In this document: positions 18,476 through 26,658 of the stretch, in pieces | Position numbering within the stretch: the stretch's first letter is position 1 | How the letters are laid out: each line of letters opens with the position of its first letter | From: Verrucomicrobiota bacterium | GTDB taxonomy: Bacteria; Verrucomicrobiota; Verrucomicrobiia; Opitutales; Opitutaceae | Length of the DNA stretch: 60,330 nucleotides | Direction: 5' to 3' | Assembly: GCA_023443455.1 (NCBI GenBank) | Contig: JAEZUE010000061.1 | Span: 1-60,330, forward strand | Position numbers and translations under genes: made by a program | Notes under the pieces: model-generated | The model's database searches: none | The model's input: only the letters and a program-made list of their open reading frames with translations | What the model was told of the DNA's origin: nothing

Positions 18476-18865
18476 TTATTCGAAAGTGGTGCCGAGCAGC
18501 TCGTTGATCTTCTCGCCGACGAGCGGCATCGGCTTGATCTGGGCGTTGATGGCGTTGAGCAGGCCCATGATCCAGAGGACGAAGAGGCCGAGGCCGGTGA
18601 GTATGGCGAGCAGGCCGATGAAAGGAATCAGGGAGAAGATGCCATTGGCGACGCAGAGGATGATCAGGCCCAGGACCTGGCGGAGGTGATACGCGCCGAG
18701 CTTGGTCTTCTTGCCGTTGTGCATCACGATCGCAATGACGATGCCGACGAGGCAAAGGAGCGGAGTGACGTACGCGAGGATGGCGATGGTCTTGTCTTCA
18801 CCCGCCGGGGCGGGAGCAGCGGGGGTGGTTTCGGGAGCGGGAGGAGGAACAGGGGTGTCCGACAT
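18476..18865 (-). CDS. DUF4870-type (Tic20-like) membrane protein
   Basis: 129 residues: a Pro/Ala-rich 23-residue N-terminal tail, then DKTIAILAYVTPLLCLVGIVIAI, a KLGAYHLRQVLGL loop with the conserved HxRQ-like motif of DUF4870, and two more helices. Family members are small Tic20-like membrane proteins of unknown role. Start ATG 18865 (MSDTPVPPP). It is transcribed towards the shared terminator at 18425. Confidence 0.82.
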   Translation of the reverse strand: MSDTPVPPPAPETTPAAPAPAGEDKTIAILAYVTPLLCLVGIVIAIVMHNGKKTKLGAYHLRQVLGLIILCVANGIFSLIPFIGLLAILTGLGLFVLWIMGLLNAINAQIKPMPLVGEKINELLGTTFE

Positions 18866-19006
18866 GATGTTTGTTTGGGTTGAGGAACAATCGGCACGGG
18901 CGCCGCTGGTGGTGGGTTTTAGCGCCTGTGGCGTATCAAGCAAACCGCTTTTGCGCCGATCGATCCGCGGCGAGGCTTGGCAGGTGGGGGCGGTGGCGTT
19001 ACGCGG

Positions 19007-19384
19007 ATGGCCATGTCGTCCCCCTCCGTCGTCGTTTTTGCCTACTCGCGTTGCAGCACCTGCCGGAAGGCGGTGGCGTGGCTGCAGGAGCGCGGTGTGG
19101 CGTTTGTCGAGCGGCCGATCGTCGATCAGCCGCCGAGCGCGGCCGACCTGCGCCGCATGCTCGCGCTGCAACAGGGCAACCTGCGCCGGCTTTTCAACAC
19201 TTCCGGGCTCGAGTACCGCGCCCAGGGGTTGGCGGCAAAGCTGCCTACGCTGACCGAGGACGAAGCGATCGCCTTGCTCGCCGGCAACGGCCGCCTGGTG
19301 AAACGCCCGTTTGTGCTCGGTCCGGGTTTCGGGCTGGTCGGGTTCGATGCCGAAAAGTGGGCAGCGGCGCCGTGGCGGGGGTAG
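19007..19384 (+). CDS. ArsC/Spx-family thioredoxin-fold protein
   Basis: 125 residues. YSRCSTCRKAVAWLQERGV places a CxxC (Cys16, Cys19) at the start of the first helix, and RLVKRPFVLG near 95-104 supplies the conserved Arg-Pro motif of the ArsC/YffB/Spx fold. The CSTCRKA form is that of the YffB/ArsC-like branch, often annotated as arsenate reductase-like. No other arsenic gene is nearby, so the true substrate is open. Two ATGs (19007 and 19013) are possible starts. Confidence 0.82.
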   Translation: MAMSSPSVVVFAYSRCSTCRKAVAWLQERGVAFVERPIVDQPPSAADLRRMLALQQGNLRRLFNTSGLEYRAQGLAAKLPTLTEDEAIALLAGNGRLVKRPFVLGPGFGLVGFDAEKWAAAPWRG

Positions 19385-19466
19385 GCAGTCGAAGGCGCGG
19401 CGCGGGTGGAGGTCGCTGATGAGAAGGCCGAAACCCTTGGCGGGTTTCGCTACGGGAGATGGATCA

Positions 19467-19844
19467 TCAGGCGAGGGCCACTGCAGTCCGCAGCGAACTC
19501 TCGACCGCACGCAGGAACGCGCCGACCTCGAACGGCTTGCCGAGTACCTTCACCGCCCGTGGTCCGATGCGCAGCCAAGCCGGCAGCTCGTCGACCAGTC
19601 CGGTGATGAGGATGATGGCGGTTTCCTCCTGCCGTTCGCGGATGGCCTCGACGACGTCGGCCCCGGACAGCCCCGGCATCCGGAAATCGGTGACGACGAG
19701 GTCGAAGGGCCGGTGCTCGAGGTGCACGAGGGCCTCCTCGCCGGAGGCGGCGGTCGTGACGTGGTGGCCAAGGCGGGCGAGCAGGTGGCCGAGACATTTC
19801 AGCACCGCGGGTTCGTCGTCGACGAGCAGGACCTTCGCATTCAT
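19467..19844 (-). CDS. Stand-alone response-regulator receiver
   Basis: 125 residues making a single CheY-like receiver with all key residues: acidic pair Asp9-Asp10, phospho-acceptor Asp53 in VVTDFRMPG, Thr81 and Lys103 in the LGKPF motif. There is no output domain and no kinase gene next to it, so it is an orphan. Start ATG 19844 gives MNAKVLLVDD, the normal beginning; an in-frame ATG six codons upstream is less likely. Confidence 0.92.
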   Translation of the reverse strand: MNAKVLLVDDEPAVLKCLGHLLARLGHHVTTAASGEEALVHLEHRPFDLVVTDFRMPGLSGADVVEAIRERQEETAIILITGLVDELPAWLRIGPRAVKVLGKPFEVGAFLRAVESSLRTAVALA

Positions 19845-20048
19845 GACCCCGCCTGCTTGCAAAAGAATCCGACCGGGGGCGAGGGGGAGTTGTCCGCAGG
19901 TTGTTCACAGGCCGCGGTGCACAGGTGTGCTTCCCGTTGATGGAGCGGGGGCTCGCCGGGTTTCCCCGGGCGGGATTTGGGCCCTTGTCTTTACAAGAAT
20001 GTCACATGGGCGTTGGCCAGCGTGTGGAGGCGCGACCGGTTCGCGGTC

Positions 20049-20744
20049 TCAACCGTGCAGGCGCGTGATCAGGGCGGGGAGCTCGCCGAGCTTGGTCAGG
20101 GCATGGAAACGGGGGCAGTCGGCGGGCGGCGGGCACTCCTCGTGGGCCCAGACCAATGGATACGGGATGTGCACGGCGTGGCCGCCGAGCTCGAGCACGG
20201 GGAGGATGTCGGAGCGCATGGAGTTGCCGACCATCAGGAAATGCTCGGGTGCGATGCCGTGGCGTGCGAGCACGCGGGCGTAGGTGGCGGTGTCCTTCTC
20301 GGAGACGACGTCGCAATGCGGCACGAGCGTGGCGAGGCCGGAGCGCTGGAACTTGCGCTCCTGGTGGCGCAGGTCGCCCTTGGTGATGACGATCAGCCGA
20401 TGGTCGTTGGCCAGGGAGGCGACGACCTTGAGCGCGTCGTCGAGCAGCTCGACCGGGTGGGCGAGCATGTCCTTCGCCATCTGCACGAGAGCGCGTAGTT
20501 CCTCGGCCGGGATGGTGCCGCCGGTGAGCTCGATGGCCGTCTCGATGGAGGAGAGGGCGAAGCTCTTCACGCCGTAGCCGAAGAGCTCAAGGTTGCGCAT
20601 CTCGGTGGCGTAAAGCGCCTGCTCGACCGTCTTCGGGTCGTGGTAGCGGGCGAGCAGGGTCTGGAACCGGCGGTGGTTCTCCTCGAAGAGGTTCTCGTTG
20701 TGCCAGAGCGTGTCGTCGGCATCGAAGCCGATGGCGGTGATCAT
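20049..20744 (-). CDS. HAD-superfamily hydrolase
   Basis: 231 residues with the four HAD motifs: DADDT at 8-12 (nucleophile Asp8; the DxD is DAD), IVITKG as motif II, a motif III Lys in the EKDTATY region, and VGNSMRSD as motif IV. A helical cap lies between motifs I and II. Likely a phosphatase for a small metabolite; substrate unknown. The subgroup looks like the YjjG/YfnB-type HADs with a LWHNENLFEEN segment after motif I. Confidence 0.88.
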   Translation of the reverse strand: MITAIGFDADDTLWHNENLFEENHRRFQTLLARYHDPKTVEQALYATEMRNLELFGYGVKSFALSSIETAIELTGGTIPAEELRALVQMAKDMLAHPVELLDDALKVVASLANDHRLIVITKGDLRHQERKFQRSGLATLVPHCDVVSEKDTATYARVLARHGIAPEHFLMVGNSMRSDILPVLELGGHAVHIPYPLVWAHEECPPPADCPRFHALTKLGELPALITRLHG

Positions 20745-20811
20745 GGGGCCGGAGTGTGCGCGTCGCGCGCGGACTGTCGAGCGGGGCGGCGGTGGTGCCG
20801 GACACGAAGAA

Positions 20812-20833
20812 GCGGCACCCCGGAGGGTGCCGC
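20812..20833 (-). terminator. Terminator after DUF4252 gene
   Basis: A 9-bp perfect stem (20812-20820 with 20825-20833) and a 4-nt loop. Read on the minus strand it is followed by TTCTTCGT. It is 61 bp past the stop at 20895. Confidence 0.75.
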
Positions 20834-20894
20834 GTGGTATCCGCCGCAGACACGGAGAGGAGCTGCGGGAGGAAAGTGAGGGGTGGGGCTCGAA

Positions 20895-21500
20895 TCAGCT
20901 GGCGGTCGTGGGAGCCTCCGGCGCGGTGGGCGCGGCGGGCGTGGTCTTCTCGGGTGCGCAGCGGATCTCTTTCAGCGGATCGATGCCGTACTTCTCGCCG
21001 AGGGCGGCGATGCGGCTCGGGTCGATGTTGCCGACGATGTTCACGAAGACGGCCTCGTTGTTCTTGCCGAGCACGGTGACGGCGAGGCCCTCGATGGCGG
21101 ACTTGGGGCCGACTTTGACCATCACGGCCACGTCGTCGCCGTTGTCCTGCACGTTGACGGCGCGGTGCCAGCCGCGGGCGACGAGGTCGTGGCGGATCTT
21201 GTTCACGCGGGAGGTCAGTTCCCCGCGGTTCTTTTCGTAGATGGTGCGCACGTGCACGCGGACCTCCTTGAGGTCTTTGATCAGCGCGGCGGCGTCGGGC
21301 TCCTGCGTCTTGGCGATCACGGCGGCAAAATCGAGCAGCGCCTTCGGCAGGTTGATGTCGACGCACTGTTTGCTGGAGAGGCCTTCGAGTGCGGGGCCGA
21401 AATCGATCTCGCCGGCCTCGGCGGCGCGGGTGGTGGCGGTGAGGGCGAGGCCGACGGCGCAGGCCGCGGCGAGGAGAGTGGAACGAAGGGCGGATTTCAT
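20895..21500 (-). CDS. DUF4252 exported protein
   Basis: 201 residues with a signal peptide (MKSALRSTLLAAACAVGLAL, cleavage near TRAAEA). The body has the DUF4252 pattern: a helical VRVHVRTIYEKN segment, then paired strands ending in VFVNIVGNIDPSRI. The C-terminus is Pro/Ala/Thr-rich and probably disordered. Cys45 and a second Cys near 180 may form a disulfide. Role unknown; members are usually periplasmic and sometimes linked to ECF sigma circuits, but no sigma gene adjoins this one. Start ATG 21500 is chosen because it begins the signal peptide. Confidence 0.78.
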   Translation of the reverse strand: MKSALRSTLLAAACAVGLALTATTRAAEAGEIDFGPALEGLSSKQCVDINLPKALLDFAAVIAKTQEPDAAALIKDLKEVRVHVRTIYEKNRGELTSRVNKIRHDLVARGWHRAVNVQDNGDDVAVMVKVGPKSAIEGLAVTVLGKNNEAVFVNIVGNIDPSRIAALGEKYGIDPLKEIRCAPEKTTPAAPTAPEAPTTAS

Positions 21501-21589
21501 GGTGTTGATGTCTTGCTTGGGGAGAAGCGGCGGATGAGCGCCGTCTGCCCTCAGCACCCGCTAGGCGTCCGGGAAGTTGCAGAAAAGAA

Positions 21590-21614
21590 AAGCGGCCCCG
21601 ATGTGGGGCCGCTT
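21590..21614 (-). terminator. Terminator downstream of the sigma-54 activator
   Basis: AAGCGGCCCC (21590-21599) pairs with GGGGCCGCTT (21605-21614) around a 5-nt loop. On the minus strand the stem is followed by TTTCTTTTCTG, a good U-tract. The nearest upstream minus-strand gene is the activator ending at 21891, with a repeat copy in between. Confidence 0.85.
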
Positions 21615-21715
21615 GGGTGGGAGGGGCACACCCGCTTCGTTCACGCGTCGAGCGAAAGACAGCAACGCGATGTTGCCGCGGAGCTTGCCCGCGTTTCGGT
21701 CTGTCACGATCAGCC

Positions 21716-21855
21716 GTGATGATGCGGACGAGAGGCGAGCGTCGCGGGACGAGCGTCAACCCATTGGTGGCGAGCTTCCAACACGAGTGCTTCGCTCGAT
21801 CTCCTCTGTGATCGGCCCCTCGACGCTCGTCACTCGCCTCTCGACCGAATGCTTG
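21716..21855 (+). repeat. 140-bp MITE-like element, copy R1
   Basis: 140 bp, closely matching the copies at 47041-47180 and 56386-56525 over the whole length. It begins GTGATGATGCGG and ends near ACCGAATGCTTG. Both ends carry imperfect inverted forms of (G)CGAGCGTCGAGGG. No flanking direct repeat is visible at this copy. Confidence 0.85.
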
Positions 21856-21890
21856 GCTCGGTCGACGGCCTTGGCGGCCGCCGCTACGTA

Positions 21891-23426
21891 TCATGTGTTC
21901 GGGTTCGCCAGCTTCGCCTTCACGGTGCGGCGGTCGAGGTCGAGACGGCGGGCGGTCTCCTCGATGTTGTTGGTCTGCGAGTACACGCTGCGGCAGTAGT
22001 GCGCGAGGAGCTGCTCGGCCGTCCAGGAACCGGTGGCGAAGATGGTGTCCCAGTTCGGAGCGTCCGCCGCGGGCGCGATGGCGCGTGGGCGGTATTCGCG
22101 GCGCAGGAGGATGTTGCGCACGCATTGCTCGAGCTCGCGGAAGTTGCCCGGCCACGGGTAGGCGTCGCCGAGGTTGCGGCGGATCCAGTCGAGCACTTCG
22201 GCGGCCACGGCCGGTGCCTCGATGTCGCCGACGAGGCGTTTGGCAATGATGCCGATCAGCAGCGCGAGGTCGGCGGGGGTGTCGGCGAGCTGCTCGCGCA
22301 ACGACGGCGCGGCGATCTGGTCGCCGCAGAGCCGGAAGAAGAAGTCCTCGCGGAAACGGCCGGCGCGGATCGCGGCTTCGAGGTCGCGGTTGGTGGCGGC
22401 GACGATGCGACCGGCGAAGCGGCGGTTTTCCGTCTCGCCGAGGCGTTGGAAGCCGCGCGACTGGAGCACGCGCAGGAGTTTCACCTGGATCGAGGCGTCG
22501 ACTTCGCCGATTTCGTCGAGGAAGACCGTGCCTTCGGGCGGACAAACCTCGAGCCAGCCCGCGCGGTCGGCGAGCGCGCCGGTGAAGGCGCCGCGGCGGT
22601 GCCCGAACAGCTCGGACTCGACGAGTGTGGGCGAGAGCGCGGCGATGTTGAGCGGGAAGAAGAGCTGGTCGGGTTGGCTCGCGAAGAGCCCGCGGCGGGA
22701 GTCGAAGGGGAGGTGCCGGGAGAAGGCGAGGATGCGGGCGACCACGTCTTTGCCGGTGCCGGATTCGCCGGTGATCAGCGTCGTGATTTCGCCCATGCGG
22801 GAGAAGAGGCAGCGGCGGTAGCGGCGCAGATCGTGGGTGAAGACCGATTGCCAGATCGTGGCGCGGAGCTGCGCCATCGGGCGCGAGGCGCCGACCAGCG
22901 AACGGTGGATGTGGAGGAAGGCGCGCCGGACTTGGAAGAAGAATGCGAACAGCGCCTCGGGTGGGCACTCGTCGAGCAGGCTGACTCCCGGGCGTCGCAG
23001 CAGGCGCTCCGTCTCGGCGAGAAACTCGCGGTAGTAGGGCGCGCGGTAGGTGCCGGCGCTTTCCCCGCCGGCGAGCGTCTCGTCGAAGCGCGCGCAAAAA
23101 CGGTGGAAGAGGGAAAAGAGGACGAGGTCGGTGAAGTTTTCGGACTCGGTCGCCGCGATGCGGCTGCCGGATTCGGGCCAAGCGGAAGCCAGTTTCTCGA
23201 CCAAGGCGTCGACCCGCTTGCGCAGCAGCGCGAGGTTGGGTTGGGCCGGGGAGTTCGCGGGGCCGGCGTCGCCAGGCTGAAGGTTCCAATCGGCGCCCTC
23301 GCGCACGAAGTCGGCGGCGAGCGCGTCGCGCTCGGCCTCGATTCGCTCCGGCAGAAACGGGTTGGCGTAGATCAGCCGGGAAATCGCGCGAGCGAACTCG
23401 TTTTCGGGGGCCGAGAGAAGTCCCAT
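21891..23426 (-). CDS. Sigma-54-dependent activator (AAA+ with Fis-type HTH)
   Basis: 511 residues. The N-terminal 195 residues are an unusual helical domain with no receiver, GAF or PAS features. The AAA+ core spans about 200-440: Walker A GESGTGKD (220-227), the sigma-54-contacting GAFTGA loop (279-284), Walker B VFLDEIGE (301-308) and an R-finger region AGRFREDFFFRL. A Fis-like HTH lies at 465-509 (NNIEETARRLDLDRRTVKAK). The protein should drive open-complex formation by sigma-54 polymerase. Its only divergent neighbour is the VIT-VWA/rhombosortase cluster, whose upstream gap holds a perfect palindrome and a -24/-12 promoter match; that cluster is the obvious target. Confidence 0.9.
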   Translation of the reverse strand: MGLLSAPENEFARAISRLIYANPFLPERIEAERDALAADFVREGADWNLQPGDAGPANSPAQPNLALLRKRVDALVEKLASAWPESGSRIAATESENFTDLVLFSLFHRFCARFDETLAGGESAGTYRAPYYREFLAETERLLRRPGVSLLDECPPEALFAFFFQVRRAFLHIHRSLVGASRPMAQLRATIWQSVFTHDLRRYRRCLFSRMGEITTLITGESGTGKDVVARILAFSRHLPFDSRRGLFASQPDQLFFPLNIAALSPTLVESELFGHRRGAFTGALADRAGWLEVCPPEGTVFLDEIGEVDASIQVKLLRVLQSRGFQRLGETENRRFAGRIVAATNRDLEAAIRAGRFREDFFFRLCGDQIAAPSLREQLADTPADLALLIGIIAKRLVGDIEAPAVAAEVLDWIRRNLGDAYPWPGNFRELEQCVRNILLRREYRPRAIAPAADAPNWDTIFATGSWTAEQLLAHYCRSVYSQTNNIEETARRLDLDRRTVKAKLANPNT

Positions 23427-23480
23427 GGCGACAACGTCTAGGCGTCAAAAAATGTAAGTCGACCAACAAAAATTGCCTAA

Positions 23481-23512
23481 AAAAATAGAATGACGGTCGT
23501 CATTCTATTTTT
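23481..23512. promoter_or_regulatory. Perfect 15-bp inverted repeat, candidate activator binding site
   Basis: AAAAATAGAATGACG (23481-23495) and its exact reverse complement (23498-23512) are separated by GT. It sits in an AT-rich island that is out of character for this GC-rich DNA, 43 bp upstream of the -24/-12 promoter match and 55 bp upstream of the activator start codon. The position fits an upstream activating sequence for the divergently encoded sigma-54 activator, and it could also repress that gene. A terminator role is less likely, because no gene ends just before it on either strand. Confidence 0.65.
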
Positions 23513-23554
23513 AACAAGCTAATAAGTAACAACTTAAATGTCTGCCGGCCGGGG

Positions 23555-23570
23555 TGGCATGGGGTGAGCA
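23555..23570 (+). promoter_or_regulatory. Candidate sigma-54 (-24/-12) promoter
   Basis: TGGCATGGGGTGAGCA matches the TGGCACG-N4-TTGCA consensus with GG and GC exactly 10 bp apart and three mismatches. It predicts a start of transcription near 23581, only about 10-19 bp before the two candidate ATGs (23591, 23600), so the mRNA leader would be very short. The short leader is the main reason for doubt. Confidence 0.5.
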
Positions 23571-23590
23571 AAGTTGGGGGCGTTCACCAA

Positions 23591-25630
23591 ATGAATGCCA
23601 TGAAAACCATACGTTCGCTGATTCTTGCCTCGGCCGGGTTGCTCGCGGGTTCGTTGAGCAGTTGGGCCGCCGGTACCCTTACTCCGATCGGATCGCCCCA
23701 GGCGCCGATCCAGATCCGCGACCACCACGTGGAGATCGTGATCAACAACGGCTTCGCCCAAACCGAGGTCACGCAAACCTTCTTCAACCCCAACGCCCAG
23801 GACCTTGAGGCGGTCTACGCTTTCCCGGTGCCGAAGAGCGCCAGCCTCTCCGCGATGACGATCTGGGCGGGCGAGAAGGAGATCCACGGCGAGGTCCTCG
23901 CCAAGGCGCAGGCCACGCAGGTCTACGAGGAGGAGAAGGCCGCTGGCAACGACACCGGTCTCGCCTCCCGCAACGGCTACCAGAACTTCGAGTTCCGCGT
24001 CTCCCCGGTGCGCGCCAACGCCGAGACGCGCGTGCGCTTCACCTACTACCAGCCGCTCGAGATCGACACCGGTGTCGGCCGCTACCTCTACCCGCTCGAG
24101 GAGGGCGGCACCGACGACGTCGGCGCCTCGTTCTGGACCCAGAACAAGCAGGTCGAGGGCACGTTCTCCGTCGCCCTCGAACTCAAGAGCGCCGCGCCCA
24201 TCGCCGACGTGCGCGTGCCGGGCTTCGAAGGCGCGGCGGCCGTCCAGAAACTCGACGACGGCCACTACCGCCTCACGCTCGATCGGCCGGGCGCGAAACT
24301 TGACCGCGACTTCCTCTTCTACTACCGCCTGCAGGACGGGCTCCCGGGCCGCATCGAGGTGATCCCGTACCGCGTGGCCGGCGAGAAACAGGGCACGTTC
24401 ATGATGGTCGTCACCCCCGGCGTGGACCTGCAGCCGCTGAACAACGGCGCCGACTACGTCTACCTGCTCGACCTCTCCGGCAGCATGCAGGGCAAGATCG
24501 CCACGCTCGCGAAAGGCGTCTCCAAGGCGCTCGGCGAGATGAAACCCCAGGACCGCTTCCGCGTCGTCGCCTTCGATGACCGCGCCCGCGAAGTGATTCC
24601 GTGGACCGCCGCCTCGCCCGAGGCCGTGCAGCGCGCGATCTCGACCGTCCAGGGTCTCCAGATCGGCGGCAGCACCAACCTCTTCGACGGCCTCCAGCTC
24701 GCCCTCGACAAGACCGACGCCGACCGCGCGACCTCGCTCGTGCTCGTGACCGACGGCGTGACCAACACCGGCGTGATCGACCCGAAGGAGTTCGCGAAGC
24801 TGCTTCGCCAAAAGGATATCCGCGTCTTCGGTTTCCTCATGGGCAACAGCGCCAACTGGCCGCTGATGCGCGTGATGGCCGACACCAGCGGCGGCTTCTA
24901 CGCCGGCGTGTCCAACGACGACGACATCCTCGGCCAGATCCTGCTCGCGAAGTCGAAGATCTGCTCCGAGGCCATGCACGACGCTCAGCTGAAGATCGGT
25001 GGCGGTGTCCGCGTCACGGAGACGACCGGCGACTACCCCGGCAAGCTCTACCGCGGCCAGCAGCTCGTCGTCTTCGGCCGCTACGAGAAGGGCGGGCCCG
25101 CCAAGGTCGAGCTCCGTGCCCGCCTCACCGGCGAGGACAAGGTCTACTCCACCACCTTCGACTTCCCGGAGATCGACACCGAGAATCCCGAGATCGAGCG
25201 CCTCTGGGCGATGAGCCTGTGCGAACAGATCGAGACCGGCCGCGACCGCGGCGATGTCGACGCCAAGGAGGCCGAGGCGGCGCTCCGCGACCTCGGCACC
25301 GGGTATCAGATCGTCAACGACCAGACCGCGATGGTCGTGCTCGACGACGCCTCGTTCGCCCGCCGCGGCATCGAGCGGCGCAACCAGCAGCGCGTTGCCG
25401 CCGAGCGCCAGGCCCAGGCTGTGCGCGCCGCCCAGCCCGCCCGCGACGCGCAGGTCGACAAGGCGCAGCCCGCCTTCTCGCGGCCTGCGCACTCGGTCGG
25501 TGGTGGAGGCGGCAGCGGCGGTGGCGCCCTCGACCGCACCAGCGTGACGATCCTGCTCGTGACCCTCTTGGCCGCCGTTGCACTCGTGCGCGTCGAGGAG
25601 CGTCGACGCCGCGAGCGCGCGGCGCGCTGA
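23591..25630 (+). CDS. VIT-VWA protein with GlyGly-CTERM-like tail
   Basis: 679 residues. Signal peptide 1-27 (MKTIRSLILASAG.. then SSWAAG); VIT domain about 30-160 with FAQTEVTQTF and VYEEEK motifs; vWA domain about 288-450 with an intact MIDAS: DLSGS (294-298), Thr362 and Asp388. The last 45 residues are GGGGGSGGG (637-645), a short hydrophobic segment (about 650-666) and a very basic end EERRRRERAAR. Gly-rich plus helix plus Arg-rich is the tripartite GlyGly-CTERM pattern cut by rhombosortases, and a rhombosortase-like gene lies two genes downstream. Predicted as exported, then processed at the C-terminus. ATG 23591 or 23600 could be the start. Confidence 0.88.
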   Translation: MNAMKTIRSLILASAGLLAGSLSSWAAGTLTPIGSPQAPIQIRDHHVEIVINNGFAQTEVTQTFFNPNAQDLEAVYAFPVPKSASLSAMTIWAGEKEIHGEVLAKAQATQVYEEEKAAGNDTGLASRNGYQNFEFRVSPVRANAETRVRFTYYQPLEIDTGVGRYLYPLEEGGTDDVGASFWTQNKQVEGTFSVALELKSAAPIADVRVPGFEGAAAVQKLDDGHYRLTLDRPGAKLDRDFLFYYRLQDGLPGRIEVIPYRVAGEKQGTFMMVVTPGVDLQPLNNGADYVYLLDLSGSMQGKIATLAKGVSKALGEMKPQDRFRVVAFDDRAREVIPWTAASPEAVQRAISTVQGLQIGGSTNLFDGLQLALDKTDADRATSLVLVTDGVTNTGVIDPKEFAKLLRQKDIRVFGFLMGNSANWPLMRVMADTSGGFYAGVSNDDDILGQILLAKSKICSEAMHDAQLKIGGGVRVTETTGDYPGKLYRGQQLVVFGRYEKGGPAKVELRARLTGEDKVYSTTFDFPEIDTENPEIERLWAMSLCEQIETGRDRGDVDAKEAEAALRDLGTGYQIVNDQTAMVVLDDASFARRGIERRNQQRVAAERQAQAVRAAQPARDAQVDKAQPAFSRPAHSVGGGGGSGGGALDRTSVTILLVTLLAAVALVRVEERRRRERAAR

Positions 25631-25640
25631 GCGGTGAACC

Positions 25641-25679
25641 GCGGCCCGGGGCGAATCCCGTCCGCCCCGGGCCGCTTTT
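25641..25679 (+). terminator. Strong hairpin between VIT-VWA and lipoprotein genes
   Basis: A perfect 13-bp GC stem (25641-25653 with 25663-25675), a 9-nt loop, then TTTT. It follows the VIT-VWA stop by 10 bp. If it terminates, downstream genes need partial read-through or their own promoter. Confidence 0.88.
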
Positions 25680-25709
25680 CCGCCCGTATTCCAAAAGCCA
25701 TTCCTCGTC

Positions 25710-26579
25710 ATGCACTCGAAGTTTCTTTCTCTCTCCCTCGCGCTCACGGCACTTGGCGCGGTCGTGTTCCTCGGCGGCTGTGCCGGCTGGGCCGGCAAGC
25801 GTACCCATCGGGCCAGCAGTGTCGTCGGCTATCTTTATCCGAACGAAACCGACCCCATCGTCACGCCCACGACCCCGGAGCTGCAGTTGCCGTTGCGGGT
25901 GGGGGTGGCGTTCGTCCCGGGGGCGGCCTCCCGCGCGGACAGCTTCTCGGCGATGCAGCGGCAGGCGCTGTTGCAGTCGGTCGCGGCGGACTTCCGCGCG
26001 TTGCCGTTCGTGCACTCGATCGAGGTCGTGCCCGAGACCTACCTACGACCCGCCGGCGGCTTTGCCAACCTCGACCAGATCCGCGGCCTGCTCGGGATCG
26101 ATGTGATGGTGCTGATCGGTTACGACCAGATGCAGTTCACCGAGGACAACGGCTACTCCTTCGCGTACTGGACCATCGTCGGTGCGTATTTCGTGCACGG
26201 GAATCGCAACGACACCCACACGCTGATGGAGGCCTCGGTGTACGACATCCGCAGTCGCGCGCTGTTGTTCCACGCGCCGGGGGTCGACCGGAAGTCCGGC
26301 TCGGTCGAATTCGTCAACGCCGGCCGCGACCTGCGCCGCGACAGCGGGCGCAGCTTCGATGCCGCCACCGCCGACCTCACCACGAATCTGCATGCCGAAC
26401 TCGGCGCGTTCCAGCAACGGGTGAAGGAGGGCAAGGCCGATGCCACCATCACGCATCGCGCCGGTTATGCGGGTGCGGGCGACCTCTCCATCGTCGGGGC
26501 GTTGGCGGTGCTTTCGCTTCTCGGTCTTGCGGGGCTGGGCCGGTCTTCGGGTCGCCGTCTTTCGGGGCAGGAATGGTGA
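25710..26579 (+). CDS. Rhombotail-type lipoprotein
   Basis: 289 residues. The lipobox LGGC puts the lipidated cysteine at 24. The body has the pattern I associate with the rhombotail lipoprotein family: LPLRVGVAFVPG, IEVVPETYLRPAGGFANLDQI, then IDVMVLIGYDQMQF, YWTIVGAYFVHGNRNDTHTLMEASVYDI. The C-terminus is a Gly-containing GYAGAGDLS stretch, a hydrophobic helix and GRSSGRR, a second GlyGly-CTERM-like tail; it then runs on for SGQEW, which is unusual. So the protein would carry an N-terminal lipid anchor and a C-terminal helix that may be removed by the rhombosortase encoded next. The catalytic or binding role of the family is unknown. Confidence 0.85.
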   Translation: MHSKFLSLSLALTALGAVVFLGGCAGWAGKRTHRASSVVGYLYPNETDPIVTPTTPELQLPLRVGVAFVPGAASRADSFSAMQRQALLQSVAADFRALPFVHSIEVVPETYLRPAGGFANLDQIRGLLGIDVMVLIGYDQMQFTEDNGYSFAYWTIVGAYFVHGNRNDTHTLMEASVYDIRSRALLFHAPGVDRKSGSVEFVNAGRDLRRDSGRSFDAATADLTTNLHAELGAFQQRVKEGKADATITHRAGYAGAGDLSIVGALAVLSLLGLAGLGRSSGRRLSGQEW

Positions 26580-26591
26580 ATGGGAACACCA

Positions 26592-26630
26592 CTGGCCGGG
26601 GCGCTCCCCACGCGCTCCGGCCAGCTTTCC
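26592..26630 (+). terminator. Hairpin between lipoprotein and rhombosortase genes
   Basis: A 12-bp stem with one G-T pair (26592-26603 with 26613-26624), a 9-nt loop, then CTTTCC. It is weaker than the hairpin before it and may attenuate rather than stop transcription. Confidence 0.65.
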
Positions 26631-26658
26631 GCACATTGGAAACCACTAACGCACACTA

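Larger units (their letters stand above)
21501..21890. other. 390-bp gap: terminator plus 140-bp repeat, no gene
   Basis: Apart from the terminator at 21590 and the repeat copy at 21716, I see nothing coding here. The small open frames on the plus strand lie inside the repeat and recur with it elsewhere in the window. Confidence 0.6.

Noticed and set aside
23481..23512. The AT-rich palindrome as a terminator
   Set aside because: No gene ends next to it on either strand; both flanking genes start away from it.
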